NCBI GenBank assembly: GCA_030595665.1
Contig: JAUVCV010000001.1
Coordinates: 1-64,000, forward strand
Direction of reading: 5' to 3'
Source of the DNA: Methanogenium sp.
GTDB taxonomy: Archaea; Halobacteriota; Methanomicrobia; Methanomicrobiales; Methanomicrobiaceae
DNA length: 64,000 nucleotides
The notes under the pieces are model-generated. The model made no database searches. It saw only the letters and a list, made by a program, of their open reading frames with translations, and was not told the origin of the DNA. Both the position numbers and the translations under genes were made by a program. Within the stretch, counting starts at the first letter, position 1. The number at the start of each line of letters is the position of its first letter. Below are positions 38,253 to 46,821 of the stretch, piece by piece.

Positions 38253-39005
38253 ATGACACAGGAGATTCTTTTTGTCTGCAATCATAATGCAGGCAGGTCA
38301 CAGATGGCCGAGGCATATCTGAATGCCCGCTATGGGGACCGGTATGCTGCCTTCTCGGCAGGTAACTATCCCAGTTCGTCAATGAGCAAATATACCGTAC
38401 AGGTGGTGGAAGAGATGGGCATTCCCATGGAAGGGTATGCACCGAAATCACTGGGAAAATTCATGGACCGGCGGTTTGACACCGTTGCACGGCTCTGTGA
38501 CTGTTCGGGTACATGCCCTGTCCTGCCGCCTGCCCGCCGGGTGATTGACCACCCGATTTCCGATCCCTCACGATTTGTGGGGGATGAGATCGATATCATC
38601 GAGGGATTCCGGGAAGTGCGTGACCTTGTCTTTGCATGGGTGGACGAGACCTTCGGTGCCGCAGTGGGCGTCACCATCACCTGGCAGCGGCCGGACGGGC
38701 CGATACCCTCCGTTGTTCTTTGTTCTGATACCGGACGCCCGCTGCAGGAGGTCATTCGTGACATATGTTCTCTGCTGGAGAGGCAGGGGATTCCCTGCAC
38801 GATAACAGAAGTTGACGGCCCGATGCAGCTTGCATTCAATGATGTGCCCTTTGAGAAGATTGTCCCCATCCATGTGCCGAAGACCTGTTCGATGTGTGGA
38901 ACCTGTGACGGGTCTGATGGGGAATGTACAGGTGGAAGACGCTACGAAGGCATCCCTGAGTCAGTGGTGCGCCTTGCTGCAATGCGGGCAGCAGGTCTGA
39001 AATAG
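38253..39005 (+). CDS. LMW phosphatase/arsenate reductase-like domain fused to DUF2703-like domain
   Basis: The 250-residue protein has an N-terminal LMW-PTP/ArsC fold (LFVCNHNAGRSQMAEAYL, C-x5-R; FSAGNYPSS; then CDCSGTCPVLPPARRVIDHP) and a C-terminal domain with CSMCGTCDGSDGEC and EGIPESVVRLAAM, which resembles DUF2703. I start it at the ATG at 38253; the frame upstream overlaps the CDF gene. Arsenate or other oxyanion reduction is a reasonable guess given the Cys-rich tail and metal exporters next to it. It follows the second CDF by 19 bases. Confidence 0.82.
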   Translation: MTQEILFVCNHNAGRSQMAEAYLNARYGDRYAAFSAGNYPSSSMSKYTVQVVEEMGIPMEGYAPKSLGKFMDRRFDTVARLCDCSGTCPVLPPARRVIDHPISDPSRFVGDEIDIIEGFREVRDLVFAWVDETFGAAVGVTITWQRPDGPIPSVVLCSDTGRPLQEVIRDICSLLERQGIPCTITEVDGPMQLAFNDVPFEKIVPIHVPKTCSMCGTCDGSDGECTGGRRYEGIPESVVRLAAMRAAGLK

Positions 39006-39174
39006 ACACGATGGAATTACGGCTTTCAAAGGTTCTTATGTTCCTTTTTTTTCTGCATTTCTGAGTGGGCTGTTGGAGACAGGTGTACAATATATGTCAT
39101 CATAATTTTCCCTCACCGTCCGTACCGGTTGCATCCTTTTGGGAGGGCTGTTGAGGGATGAACTCTTCATATTT

Positions 39175-39184
39175 GGGGAGGAGG
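39175..39184 (+). promoter_or_regulatory. Strong Shine-Dalgarno before the small Cys-rich ORF
   Basis: GGGGAGGAGG lies 4 bases before an ATG at 39189. It is one of the best ribosome binding sites in the window and supports the plus-strand reading of this locus. Confidence 0.5.
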
Positions 39185-39188
39185 ACAA

Positions 39189-39398
39189 ATGAATTGTGAT
39201 GCACCCGCTTCAGAGATCATCGTACGTTGCTGGTATTGCCTGCAACGCGGCATATACGAGGAATGCACCGATGGAGCAGCCAGCGATGAGTGCAAGAAAG
39301 AGTGGGGTGAAAACTGCGAGAAAGATGGTTATGAATATCCCGATGCCTGCGAGCCCTGGTATCTGTCTTCGATTCATTACGACCGTCCCGCCCTGTGA
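39189..39398 (+). CDS. Possible small Cys-rich acidic protein (competes with the minus-strand ORF)
   Basis: The 69-residue frame has seven Cys, including CWYCLQRG and CKKEWGENC, and many acidic residues. It has a strong ribosome binding site and a TATA-like block (ACAATATATGT near 39088). Codon use resembles the neighbours. The opposite strand encodes a convincing membrane protein, and acidic residues are what the antisense of hydrophobic codons would produce, so only one of the two may be real. Confidence 0.4.
   Translation: MNCDAPASEIIVRCWYCLQRGIYEECTDGAASDECKKEWGENCEKDGYEYPDACEPWYLSSIHYDRPAL
39210..39377 (-). CDS. Possible 55-residue membrane protein (antisense to the Cys-rich ORF)
   Basis: The frame starts MNRRQIPGLAGIGIFITIFL, holds two hydrophobic segments with a positively charged N-terminus, and ends with PATYDDL. 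A TATA-like TAATATATT lies about 25 bases upstream, which would allow a leaderless transcript. It looks like a small two-helix membrane protein. It overlaps the plus-strand ORF completely. Confidence 0.45.
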   Translation of the reverse strand: MNRRQIPGLAGIGIFITIFLAVFTPLFLALIAGCSIGAFLVYAALQAIPATYDDL

Positions 39399-39423
39399 AT
39401 ATATTAGTTAGTATGGAGTATCA

Positions 39424-40071
39424 ATGAGTATCATGATGAATATTGCCGATATTTTACTTCGGCCGGCGGCCTTCTTTTCCGGCCGCATTGTGGGGGATAA
39501 ACCAGGCCTGAAAATGCCTCTTCTGATTGTAATGATTTATGGAATTTTGAGCGCTCTCTCTGCTGCGAATGTATCATCAGCAACAATGGTGATGATGCCT
39601 GCTGAGATTGCAGGGATGGAAACACTGATGACTGGCATCGCTGTTGTCTCGGCATTTATCGGTGCTCTTATTTTCTGGGTGATCATTGCTGCCATTTTCC
39701 ATGGCATATCTGCCCTGCGGGGTGGGAAAGGGGATTTCCAGCGCACGCTTGTGGTGACCGGGTACGGTACCCTTCCGATGGTATTCGGGAGCGTCCTCTC
39801 CGGGACTATCATTTATTTATATCTCTCCGGTGTCACCATCCGGCCAGTATCGGATCCGATGCAGGTCAGTGCTGCCATATCAGAACTTATGTCCGTCCCT
39901 TCCATGATGATAGCAGGTGTCGTATCCCTCATCTTTGTCATCTGGAGCGCAAATATCTGGGTATTCGGGATGCAGGAAGCGAGGAGTATCTCAGGGCGAG
40001 ACGCGTTGATCACCGTTGGCATTCCAGTTGTGATCTACGGTTTGATTACATTCCTTCCGTACATTGGGTGA
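39424..40071 (+). CDS. Yip1-family integral membrane protein
   Basis: The 215-residue protein has about five membrane segments and the Yip1-like pattern: an N-terminal RPAAFFSGRI, a long FHGISALRGGKGDFQRTLVVTGYG-like loop (split here at F-H-G-I-S-A-L-R) and a final hydrophobic pair. Yip1-like proteins near MacB-type transporters in methanogens are of unknown role. GGAG lies 7 bases before the ATG. It leads a four-gene run to 43089. Confidence 0.8.
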   Translation: MSIMMNIADILLRPAAFFSGRIVGDKPGLKMPLLIVMIYGILSALSAANVSSATMVMMPAEIAGMETLMTGIAVVSAFIGALIFWVIIAAIFHGISALRGGKGDFQRTLVVTGYGTLPMVFGSVLSGTIIYLYLSGVTIRPVSDPMQVSAAISELMSVPSMMIAGVVSLIFVIWSANIWVFGMQEARSISGRDALITVGIPVVIYGLITFLPYIG

Positions 40072-40076
40072 TTTGA

Positions 40077-41237
40077 ATGAAATATCGATATATATTATAT
40101 GTCTGTTGTATTCTGCTGGGACTCTGTATTGTCCCGGCAATGGCGGCTGATTCTTCAACAACAGTTGAGGGCCAGCTTGGTGTCACTGATGTGACCATTG
40201 ACCCTGGTGTGTTCATGTATGGCGACAGCGGGATGGTTAAGGTCACGGTGACAAACACCGGCACAACATCGGTTGCAATAGCACGGGCAAAACTATATCC
40301 CAGTGAACTGGATGTCATGGGGGACGAGAATTATGGCTCAGTCGGCTCCATCGGACCGGGTAATAGCCTGCAGTTCACGTTTACGATAGTGGCAGATGCA
40401 GCGGATGGCATCTACTATCCGCTCTTCTACCTTGATCTGCGTGACGCCTCCAGTCTGCGCTACCGTGTTCCGGTCAAAGTGGAGAACACGGGACTCTCGG
40501 TTTCGGTGACTGACCGGCCTGATGCGTTTACATCCGGCAAAAAGGAAGATGTCACCATCATGGTGGGAAACCCATGGGAAAACACGGTGAACGGGGTTGT
40601 AATCACCCCGATGCTGAATGGGTTTGAGACGACCGAAACTTCACACTTCATTGGCACCCTTATCCCCGATCAGGCGGCTGATGCGACTTTTTCTGTCACC
40701 CCTTATACTGAAAATGCGATGGAATTTACCATCCATTACCGCAACGGGATGAATGACCATGAAGTCTCCACCTCCGTGCCGGTCACTTTTGGCATCGACC
40801 GGAAACAGGCGGAGACTGTTCTCAACAATATTGTGGTCACTCCGGAAGGAGATCACTATATTGTCACCGGTGACGTCACCAATGCAGGACTGGAAGATGC
40901 GAAATCAGTTCAGGTCACCACTGGTTCACCTGCTGTTCCTGTGGATCCGTATCGTTCCTATGTGGTCGGTGCACTTGAACCGGATGACTTTGCGAGCTTT
41001 GAAGTAACCTTCTCAGCTGAACAGGGTATAGAGAATGTCCAGTTAATCACGAACTACAAAGACAAGGACGGAAACCTCTACTCATCACAGCTCACCCTTC
41101 CTCTGGATTCCGCTGCGGTTACTGACAAAAAAAGCCCGGTTGCGGGTGATGATCTGCCTTTTGTCTGGATTGTGGTCGTTATTATCTGTGCGGCAGTTGT
41201 TGCCGGCGTCATCTACAACTCATGGAAGAAGAAGTGA
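40077..41237 (+). CDS. Exported surface protein of the COG1361/CARDB type, C-terminal anchor
   Basis: The 386-residue protein has a signal peptide (CCILLGLCIVPAMAADSS), repeated beta-sandwich domains with VKVTVTNTGTTSVAIA and similar Thr/Val-rich strands, and a C-terminal membrane helix ending GVIYNSWKKK. Such proteins usually accompany MacB-like ABC transporters in methanogens and may act as their outside partner. Its last codons overlap the start of the ATPase gene by 16 bases. Confidence 0.85.
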   Translation: MKYRYILYVCCILLGLCIVPAMAADSSTTVEGQLGVTDVTIDPGVFMYGDSGMVKVTVTNTGTTSVAIARAKLYPSELDVMGDENYGSVGSIGPGNSLQFTFTIVADAADGIYYPLFYLDLRDASSLRYRVPVKVENTGLSVSVTDRPDAFTSGKKEDVTIMVGNPWENTVNGVVITPMLNGFETTETSHFIGTLIPDQAADATFSVTPYTENAMEFTIHYRNGMNDHEVSTSVPVTFGIDRKQAETVLNNIVVTPEGDHYIVTGDVTNAGLEDAKSVQVTTGSPAVPVDPYRSYVVGALEPDDFASFEVTFSAEQGIENVQLITNYKDKDGNLYSSQLTLPLDSAAVTDKKSPVAGDDLPFVWIVVVIICAAVVAGVIYNSWKKK

Positions 41238-41938
41238 GTGCACCGGTTTGTAACGGGGAGATTCCGGAGGATGCTGTCATCCGTCTGGAAGAGGCAACAA
41301 AGGTCTACTCTCTTCCCTTTGGTGACGTAGTGGCACTGGACAGTGTTTGCATTTCGGTGATGCCGGGTGAGTTTATCGCGATCATGGGTCCGTCCGGCTC
41401 CGGGAAATCCACCCTTCTCAATCTCATCGGTAGTCTGGATGTCCCGACGTCAGGAGATCTCTATATTGATGGGCGTGACACCCGGACGCTCTCGGATGAT
41501 GAACTTACTGAACTTCGGCGGGATCGCATCGGGTTCATCTTCCAGCAGTTCAATCTTATTCCGCTCTTAACTGTTCTTGAGAATGTGGAGTATCCCATGA
41601 TTCTCAAGAGCCGGCAGGCAGTAAAGGGCAATTCCCGTGCACGGGATCTCCTGCTGAAGGTTGGTCTGACAGAACAGATGCTCGCACACAAACCGAAGGA
41701 GCTCTCCGGCGGGCAGCAGCAGCGGGTGGCCATCGCCCGGGCACTTATCAACGACCCGGCAATTCTGCTCTGTGATGAACCGACAGGCAATCTGGACCAG
41801 GCAACCGGACGGTTGATCATGGACATGCTTTCAGAAGTGAACCGCCGGGGAAAGACCGTCATCATGGTCACGCATGATGCCGACGTCGCGGCCTATGCGA
41901 GCCGGACGATAACCATTGTGGACGGGAAGGTTGCATGA
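41222..41938 (+). CDS. ABC transporter ATP-binding protein, MacB/LolD type
   Basis: The 238-residue ATPase has Walker A MGPSGSGKST, the Q-loop FQQFNLIPLLT, signature LSGGQQQRVAIARAL and Walker B ILLCDEPTGNLD, the typical MacB/LolD set. It partners with the permease downstream, with which it overlaps by 4 bases (ATGA). Confidence 0.94.
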   Translation: MEEEVSAPVCNGEIPEDAVIRLEEATKVYSLPFGDVVALDSVCISVMPGEFIAIMGPSGSGKSTLLNLIGSLDVPTSGDLYIDGRDTRTLSDDELTELRRDRIGFIFQQFNLIPLLTVLENVEYPMILKSRQAVKGNSRARDLLLKVGLTEQMLAHKPKELSGGQQQRVAIARALINDPAILLCDEPTGNLDQATGRLIMDMLSEVNRRGKTVIMVTHDADVAAYASRTITIVDGKVA

Positions 41939-43089
41939 TATTCTTCGAAATCGCCAAACGCAACATACGCCTCAACCTGCTTCGTTCGTTTTTAGCGGCT
42001 GCAGGCATTGTTATAGGTGTGGTTGCGATCTCTTCCATGGGCATGCTCGGCAGTTCGCTTACCCTTTCGGTGACTGACTCCCTCTCGACGGTTGGTGATT
42101 CGGTCATCATTGTACCTGTCGTAGGGCAGCCAGGACAGAATATGGTGACAACTGAGTCGCTTATTACTGGCCGGCAGCTCCAGCAAATAGTCAGGGTGGT
42201 TGCCCCCAACGAGGCGGTGCCCATCTATGCCGGTGCAGACAGAATTGAGATTGGGCCCGATAAGGCTGTGGCAGCTCTTTACGGCATCAGACCGGACCAA
42301 ATTCCCTTGATGGTTGATATTGCCGAGGGTATCGTCCCTCGCAGTACCAGCGGAGCCCTTGCCGGTGCCACGCTTGCAGATGAGTATGACCTGAAGACCG
42401 GGAGCCGGGTCAAAGTCGGCAACGAGACCGTACGCATCACAGGAATTCTTGAAGAACAGGGTATGGGCTTTGACATTAACCCGGACAATGCACTCATCGT
42501 ATCTGAACGGTGGTATTCCACGACCTATGATCAGGATAACTATGACCAGGTGATTGTCAAGGTACGTGACATCAATGACATCGATGCGGTCAAACTGGCG
42601 GTGGAACGGACACTCAATCGCCGCGACGACGAGGTGACGGTATACGACACCAGAATGATTCTTGAGATGATCGTTGAGACATTTAACCAGATTTCGGTCT
42701 TTACGACAGCAATCGGTGGTATCTCACTTGTCGTTGCCGGTGTCTCCATCTTCAATGTCCAGATGATGTCAGTGACCGAGCGGATAAAAGAGATTGGCAT
42801 TATCCGTAGCATCGGGACGAAACGGTTTGAAGTGATGCGGATGTTCCTTTACGAAGCGTTCATCCTGGGTTTGATTGGTTCAGGAATCGGGGGAATTCTC
42901 TCCTTTGCAGGCGGCTACATTGCCATCTCCATCATGTTGCAGGACACGTCCTATCTTTTCAATCCGGAAACGCTCTTCTACATCCCATATGGGATGGGTA
43001 TCGGGCTCCTTGTCACCATCGTATCCGGCCTCTATCCGGCATGGAAGGCAGCAAATCTCAACCCGATTGAAGCACTCAGGTTTGAGTGA
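41935..43089 (+). CDS. ABC transporter permease, MacB/FtsX type
   Basis: The 384-residue protein has an N-terminal membrane helix (LLRSFLAAAGIVIGVVAI), a large outside MacB-like domain and three C-terminal helices with the FtsX-family element ERIKEIGIIRSIG and PAWKAANLNPIEALRFE. This family usually moves peptides or lipoproteins or acts mechanically; the cargo is unknown. It ends the operon from the Yip1-like gene. Confidence 0.92.
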   Translation: MIFFEIAKRNIRLNLLRSFLAAAGIVIGVVAISSMGMLGSSLTLSVTDSLSTVGDSVIIVPVVGQPGQNMVTTESLITGRQLQQIVRVVAPNEAVPIYAGADRIEIGPDKAVAALYGIRPDQIPLMVDIAEGIVPRSTSGALAGATLADEYDLKTGSRVKVGNETVRITGILEEQGMGFDINPDNALIVSERWYSTTYDQDNYDQVIVKVRDINDIDAVKLAVERTLNRRDDEVTVYDTRMILEMIVETFNQISVFTTAIGGISLVVAGVSIFNVQMMSVTERIKEIGIIRSIGTKRFEVMRMFLYEAFILGLIGSGIGGILSFAGGYIAISIMLQDTSYLFNPETLFYIPYGMGIGLLVTIVSGLYPAWKAANLNPIEALRFE

Positions 43090-43104
43090 AAATAAAATAG
43101 TATC

Positions 43105-43395
43105 TTATTTATTTTGTATTTCAGGTGGTTGTTCCTGAAACACGATTTGCAGGGTCTGCAGTTCCGGATATGCATCCGTGAGTTCATCCCACCATGCATA
43201 TGATCCGGTAAACGAGATGATGCGGAAAGTGGTGCCCGCGTGTATCAGGAGGCCGAGCGGTTCTTTTTCTCCCATGCCTCCTTCCGGAAACACCGTGGCC
43301 CGGCTCCGGAATACAGGAATGATGATCACACCGTCCTGTGTGTATGGGCTATCAATCCCTATTCTCTCCTTCATCTGCTTCTCACCATCTTCCAT
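43105..43395 (-). CDS. Small protein ending the GerW/DUF2953 operon
   Basis: The 96-residue protein starts MEDGEKQMKERIGIDS and contains IIIPVFRSRATVFPEG and SYAWWDELTDAYPELQTL. I do not recognise the family. It overlaps the end of the DUF2953 gene by 25 bases on the same strand, so it is probably translated with it. Hydrophilic, no membrane segment. Confidence 0.6.
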   Translation of the reverse strand: MEDGEKQMKERIGIDSPYTQDGVIIIPVFRSRATVFPEGGMGEKEPLGLLIHAGTTFRIISFTGSYAWWDELTDAYPELQTLQIVFQEQPPEIQNK

Positions 43396-44033
43396 ACCGT
43401 GGGGTGGCGGACGATTCTGACTACCGGTGGTACAAGGGAGAGGGGATGGACAATCCGGATGGCCCCTTCTGCATCCCCTTCTACCATGTTGTCATGGAAT
43501 TCTGCAGCGGCTGCAAGGGAAACCCGTTCGCCTGTCGCCATTAGCATACCCCGGATGGCCATCAGAATCCCAAACACCTCACCTGTCAGGGCGGCATCAC
43601 CCAGCCCGAACCGGACTCTGGCCCGCAGATGATCGATTGCGATCTGGTGCAGAAGAGGGCCAACCTGTGGCAGTACTGCATCTGCTATGCCAATGATATC
43701 AGGTGCCACTTTCTCTTTTTCTCTTTCCTCATCCCCTTCTTGTGGGGATTCCTGCTCTTCTTTGTCGGGGGACTCTGCCGGGCTTTCATCGGGCAGGACT
43801 CGTTTGACTGTTCGCCCGAAGAGAGAGATCTCGATTACGGACCCATCCAGTACATTCGCATGCAGGGAGACAAACCCCCACTCCACACAGAACCCAAAGA
43901 GGAGTGTCGGTGCATCCCGGCAGAGTTCACCCCGACCGGTGATGGTCACCGGCACCGCCCAGAGAATTATGAGCAGGGCTGCAATAAAGAGAATGAGAAA
44001 CACTGCTGCGGTGAGAATAATCCCGTATATCAT
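43371..44033 (-). CDS. DUF2953 (YtfI-like) membrane-anchored protein
   Basis: The 220-residue protein has one N-terminal membrane helix (TAAVFLILFIAALLIILW), a central acidic, Glu-rich linker (about 95-115) and the DUF2953 C-terminal part (VRFGLGDAALTGEVFGIL). In Firmicutes the same family (ytfI) lies next to ytfJ, as here. Its role is unknown. Confidence 0.8.
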   Translation of the reverse strand: MIYGIILTAAVFLILFIAALLIILWAVPVTITGRGELCRDAPTLLFGFCVEWGFVSLHANVLDGSVIEISLFGRTVKRVLPDESPAESPDKEEQESPQEGDEEREKEKVAPDIIGIADAVLPQVGPLLHQIAIDHLRARVRFGLGDAALTGEVFGILMAIRGMLMATGERVSLAAAAEFHDNMVEGDAEGAIRIVHPLSLVPPVVRIVRHPTVWKMVRSR

Positions 44034-44058
44034 AAAAAGAGGGTTGGGAATTTTCCGG

Positions 44059-44514
44059 TTAAGCGGTGCCTGTTTCTTCCGGCACTTCAGTTGGTGCTTC
44101 GGACTCAGGGGTATTTTCCGGTTCTGCCTTTTTTGTCATCGCTTTCAGCGTCTCTGTCACCTGCGGCAGGATGTTCTCACCGATTGTGGCAATGGCCTCT
44201 GATATAGCGGTGTGTTTCTTGAGTGAGATCACCTGAACACTCTCAATTCCCGTCAGTTTCTTGTGCAGGATTATAAGTGCCACAGGTGAGACACCACCAC
44301 CAGCTCCGGCTCCGGCCCCTTCGCCGCTGCCTTCACCCTTCGTCGCATCTTTCCCGTTTCCTTTTACCATTCCGCCGCCAAATCCAAATCCGAATGAGGC
44401 GATAGGAATGATAACCTTGTCCCCGGTATCAATTGCATCGCCCATTACGGTATTGGCATTGATGAGGCTGTCAAGTTCATCAGTTGCCAGTTTAAAGAAG
44501 TCTTCTCCTGACAT
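44059..44514 (-). CDS. GerW/YtfJ-family protein
   Basis: The protein of about 151 residues shows the family core: NTVMGDAIDTGDKVIIPIAS, a Gly-rich stretch, SPVALIILHKKLTGIESVQV. GerW (YtfJ) is known as a sporulation/germination protein in bacilli, but homologues occur in non-sporulating archaea. I start it at the ATG at 44514 (MSGEDFFKLA); the longer frame to 44709 overlaps DUF2115. The C-terminus is a low-complexity Glu/Pro tail. Confidence 0.84.
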   Translation of the reverse strand: MSGEDFFKLATDELDSLINANTVMGDAIDTGDKVIIPIASFGFGFGGGMVKGNGKDATKGEGSGEGAGAGAGGGVSPVALIILHKKLTGIESVQVISLKKHTAISEAIATIGENILPQVTETLKAMTKKAEPENTPESEAPTEVPEETGTA

Positions 44515-44654
44515 ATATTTTACCCGCCTTAGATATATTCGGGTACGTGTTAAAGTTACCGCATCCCTCTCTGATCCATTAAGATTTGTGATGCGTGTCA
44601 TCCTGGCTTTTACAGGCTGATCTGTCCTGTCTCTCCCTCCCTGAATCTCTGTTT

Positions 44655-45257
44655 TCAGAGGTTTTCCGGATCCTGCAGGGCCGGGCAGAAGTTGCAGATC
44701 GAATGCCATATTTCCTCCTCCTTGTCCCGGATAGCACAGAAATAATTCCCCTTTTTTCTATGGACCGTAAATCCGCCGGGAAACGGAGTTCCCTCCGGAT
44801 GGCCGGGTTCGTCACAGACATACATTGCAAACGCAGAGAGCAGGTAATAGAAAAGCAGGTAAAACGGTAACATTGCCTCGTTCTCTCCGGGGTAAGGAGC
44901 ATCCTGTTCATCCCTGAGGCAGGCGCCCGGGATCATACTGCAAAATTTCACAAATGTTTCATGGTCTGTGATGGGGTCCTGCATTTGTGTCCATGCTCCT
45001 TCCCGGTCGGACTTCAGGAGTTCATGGTAGCGGCCAAAGAACCACTTATTCGCATACGGGCGGAATTTCTCCCGGTAGGGATTTGGCAGGAGGTCCACCT
45101 CCTGCCTGACCCGTGCACCGATCACTGTGAGGTCATACCGGCTGAACCGTTTCACCTCACAGGCAAGAATCTCACCCAGTTCGCCTTTTGAATTCGCCGC
45201 CTCCATATCCACCGCAATACGGTGAATCTCTTTATCCGGGTCGGCGACGGTGCGCAT
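44655..45257 (-). CDS. DUF2115/UPF0305 family protein
   Basis: The 200-residue protein matches the methanogen family DUF2115, with a conserved FCSMIPGACLRDE, PFYLLFYYLLSAFAMYVCDE and Cys near the end (SICNFCPAL). The function is unknown. Its start ATG overlaps the upstream stop (TGATG), so translation is coupled to the ACT-metallohydrolase gene. Confidence 0.82.
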   Translation of the reverse strand: MRTVADPDKEIHRIAVDMEAANSKGELGEILACEVKRFSRYDLTVIGARVRQEVDLLPNPYREKFRPYANKWFFGRYHELLKSDREGAWTQMQDPITDHETFVKFCSMIPGACLRDEQDAPYPGENEAMLPFYLLFYYLLSAFAMYVCDEPGHPEGTPFPGGFTVHRKKGNYFCAIRDKEEEIWHSICNFCPALQDPENL

Positions 45258-46789
45258 CAGGGAGTATCCTCAGGAAGTTCTCTGCCGCCTGCATGGGTGT
45301 AGTGCTCGATGGTGCCCTTCACCCTGAGTGAGCCCTCATGGTAATCCGAGACTGCTCCGTGTCCGCCAAAAATAGTGCATGGCCTCCCTGTTTCTTCTGT
45401 GAAATCCTGAGCAAGCCCGGAAAGGGCACGCCGCTCAGCCCGTGCAAGATCTGAATCGACGTTCACCGATGTGACAAGGTAGTCCGCATAGGAGTTGTAA
45501 CGCTGCCGTTCTTCCGTGAGGCTTGCAAAGTTCATGAGACTGTCAGAGGTGAAGAGGTATCCTTCCTCCGGGCAGTAGAGCACGAGTTCACCCACCTGGT
45601 GGCCACCGGGTGTCTCCAGCACCTCAAAGACAAGGTCGCCGATGGTGAGGCGGCATACCATGGGGAAGATTGAGCGTTTTTCTTCGGTTTCCGGTTTGAT
45701 GAGGCGGATATTCTCCTCCGCCGGGGGATTCCACCGGGAGTAGAGGGCAATCATCGTGGTGTAGATTTCTTCGAGCACCATGCTTTCACTCCGCGACCCC
45801 CATGCACGATTGCCGGTCCGGATTATTTCCAGGGTTGCAGGGTGCATTAGGGCAGGCACATCAAAGAACCCACCTGCTCCGCAGTGATCCGCATCCCCGT
45901 GGGAGGTGATGATGCGGGTCAGCTCTTCTGTGACCGTCAGACCGTATGCGGCAAAGAGCTGCATCATGTCCGGGTTATAAACTGCATATCCGGTATCCAG
46001 CATCTGGAATCCATCCAGTGTCCGGAAAAGGTAGATGTTTCCACCGCTGGGGAGCTGGATGGCGTAGAGTGTCACCTCTTCGGAGAGGGTGATTATCTGT
46101 ATATCTGCATAAAATCCGTCTCCGCAGGTGGCTGCGATATATTCGCCAGCCTCCAGAACATTTCGGAACACCGTCTTTGGGTCTTCGCCGCGTGCGGTCA
46201 GATCCTGAGCGGTGTGATTGATGTCACCAAGGAACTGCAAAAGAAAATCATCGTCTTTGGTGTCGATAAGTTTCCGCATTTTCTGGGCAAAACGGAGATA
46301 AAATACCGTGTCATCGAGGGTTTCGCCTGTGTTGTCAAACTCCAGCACCTCGATTGGGTAGTGTGATTTGAGCGCATCAAGGAGTTCTTCGGCGGGGCCA
46401 CTCTCGCGGACACTCATGTTTATGGTGACCCGGTCGGGGTGAATTCCCACGTCATCAAAGGTGATGGATGTGATCTGAGCTCCTGCTCTGGTAGTAATCG
46501 TCAGAAAATTATTGAGGGCCCCTGATTCATGTGGTAGGTAGATGTGAATCTTCAGGGATGCGAAGGTCTCAAGGGATGTCTGGAGATAACCGATATCCGT
46601 GAGTCCCTGACGGATTCTTTCGTAATTTTCAGGGGTGGCGGTCACTTCAAAGAAGGCCGTGTGGGGGTCGATGGCACGGTCAAAGTGAATCCGGTTGATA
46701 TTGCCGTTATGGTCGGTAATGATGGCGACACCACGCTGAAGACCCCCGGTCTGAGTGGGTATGGTGGTGACAAATGCGTATCGATTCAT
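45257..46789 (-). CDS. ACT-domain and metallo-beta-lactamase fusion protein
   Basis: The 510-residue protein joins two ACT-like ligand domains (residues about 1-75 and 80-150, the second with IYLPHESGALNNFLTI) to a metallo-beta-lactamase fold with ITSHGDADHCG, a TPGGHQVGELVLY segment and a late FGGHGAVSDYHEG. ACT domains usually bind amino acids, so this could be a hydrolase regulated by a small ligand. It leads the minus-strand operon down to 43105. Confidence 0.85.
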   Translation of the reverse strand: MNRYAFVTTIPTQTGGLQRGVAIITDHNGNINRIHFDRAIDPHTAFFEVTATPENYERIRQGLTDIGYLQTSLETFASLKIHIYLPHESGALNNFLTITTRAGAQITSITFDDVGIHPDRVTINMSVRESGPAEELLDALKSHYPIEVLEFDNTGETLDDTVFYLRFAQKMRKLIDTKDDDFLLQFLGDINHTAQDLTARGEDPKTVFRNVLEAGEYIAATCGDGFYADIQIITLSEEVTLYAIQLPSGGNIYLFRTLDGFQMLDTGYAVYNPDMMQLFAAYGLTVTEELTRIITSHGDADHCGAGGFFDVPALMHPATLEIIRTGNRAWGSRSESMVLEEIYTTMIALYSRWNPPAEENIRLIKPETEEKRSIFPMVCRLTIGDLVFEVLETPGGHQVGELVLYCPEEGYLFTSDSLMNFASLTEERQRYNSYADYLVTSVNVDSDLARAERRALSGLAQDFTEETGRPCTIFGGHGAVSDYHEGSLRVKGTIEHYTHAGGRELPEDTP

Positions 46790-46821
46790 GGTTCTATTCC
46801 AGTTGTATCGTTTTTTTGAAT

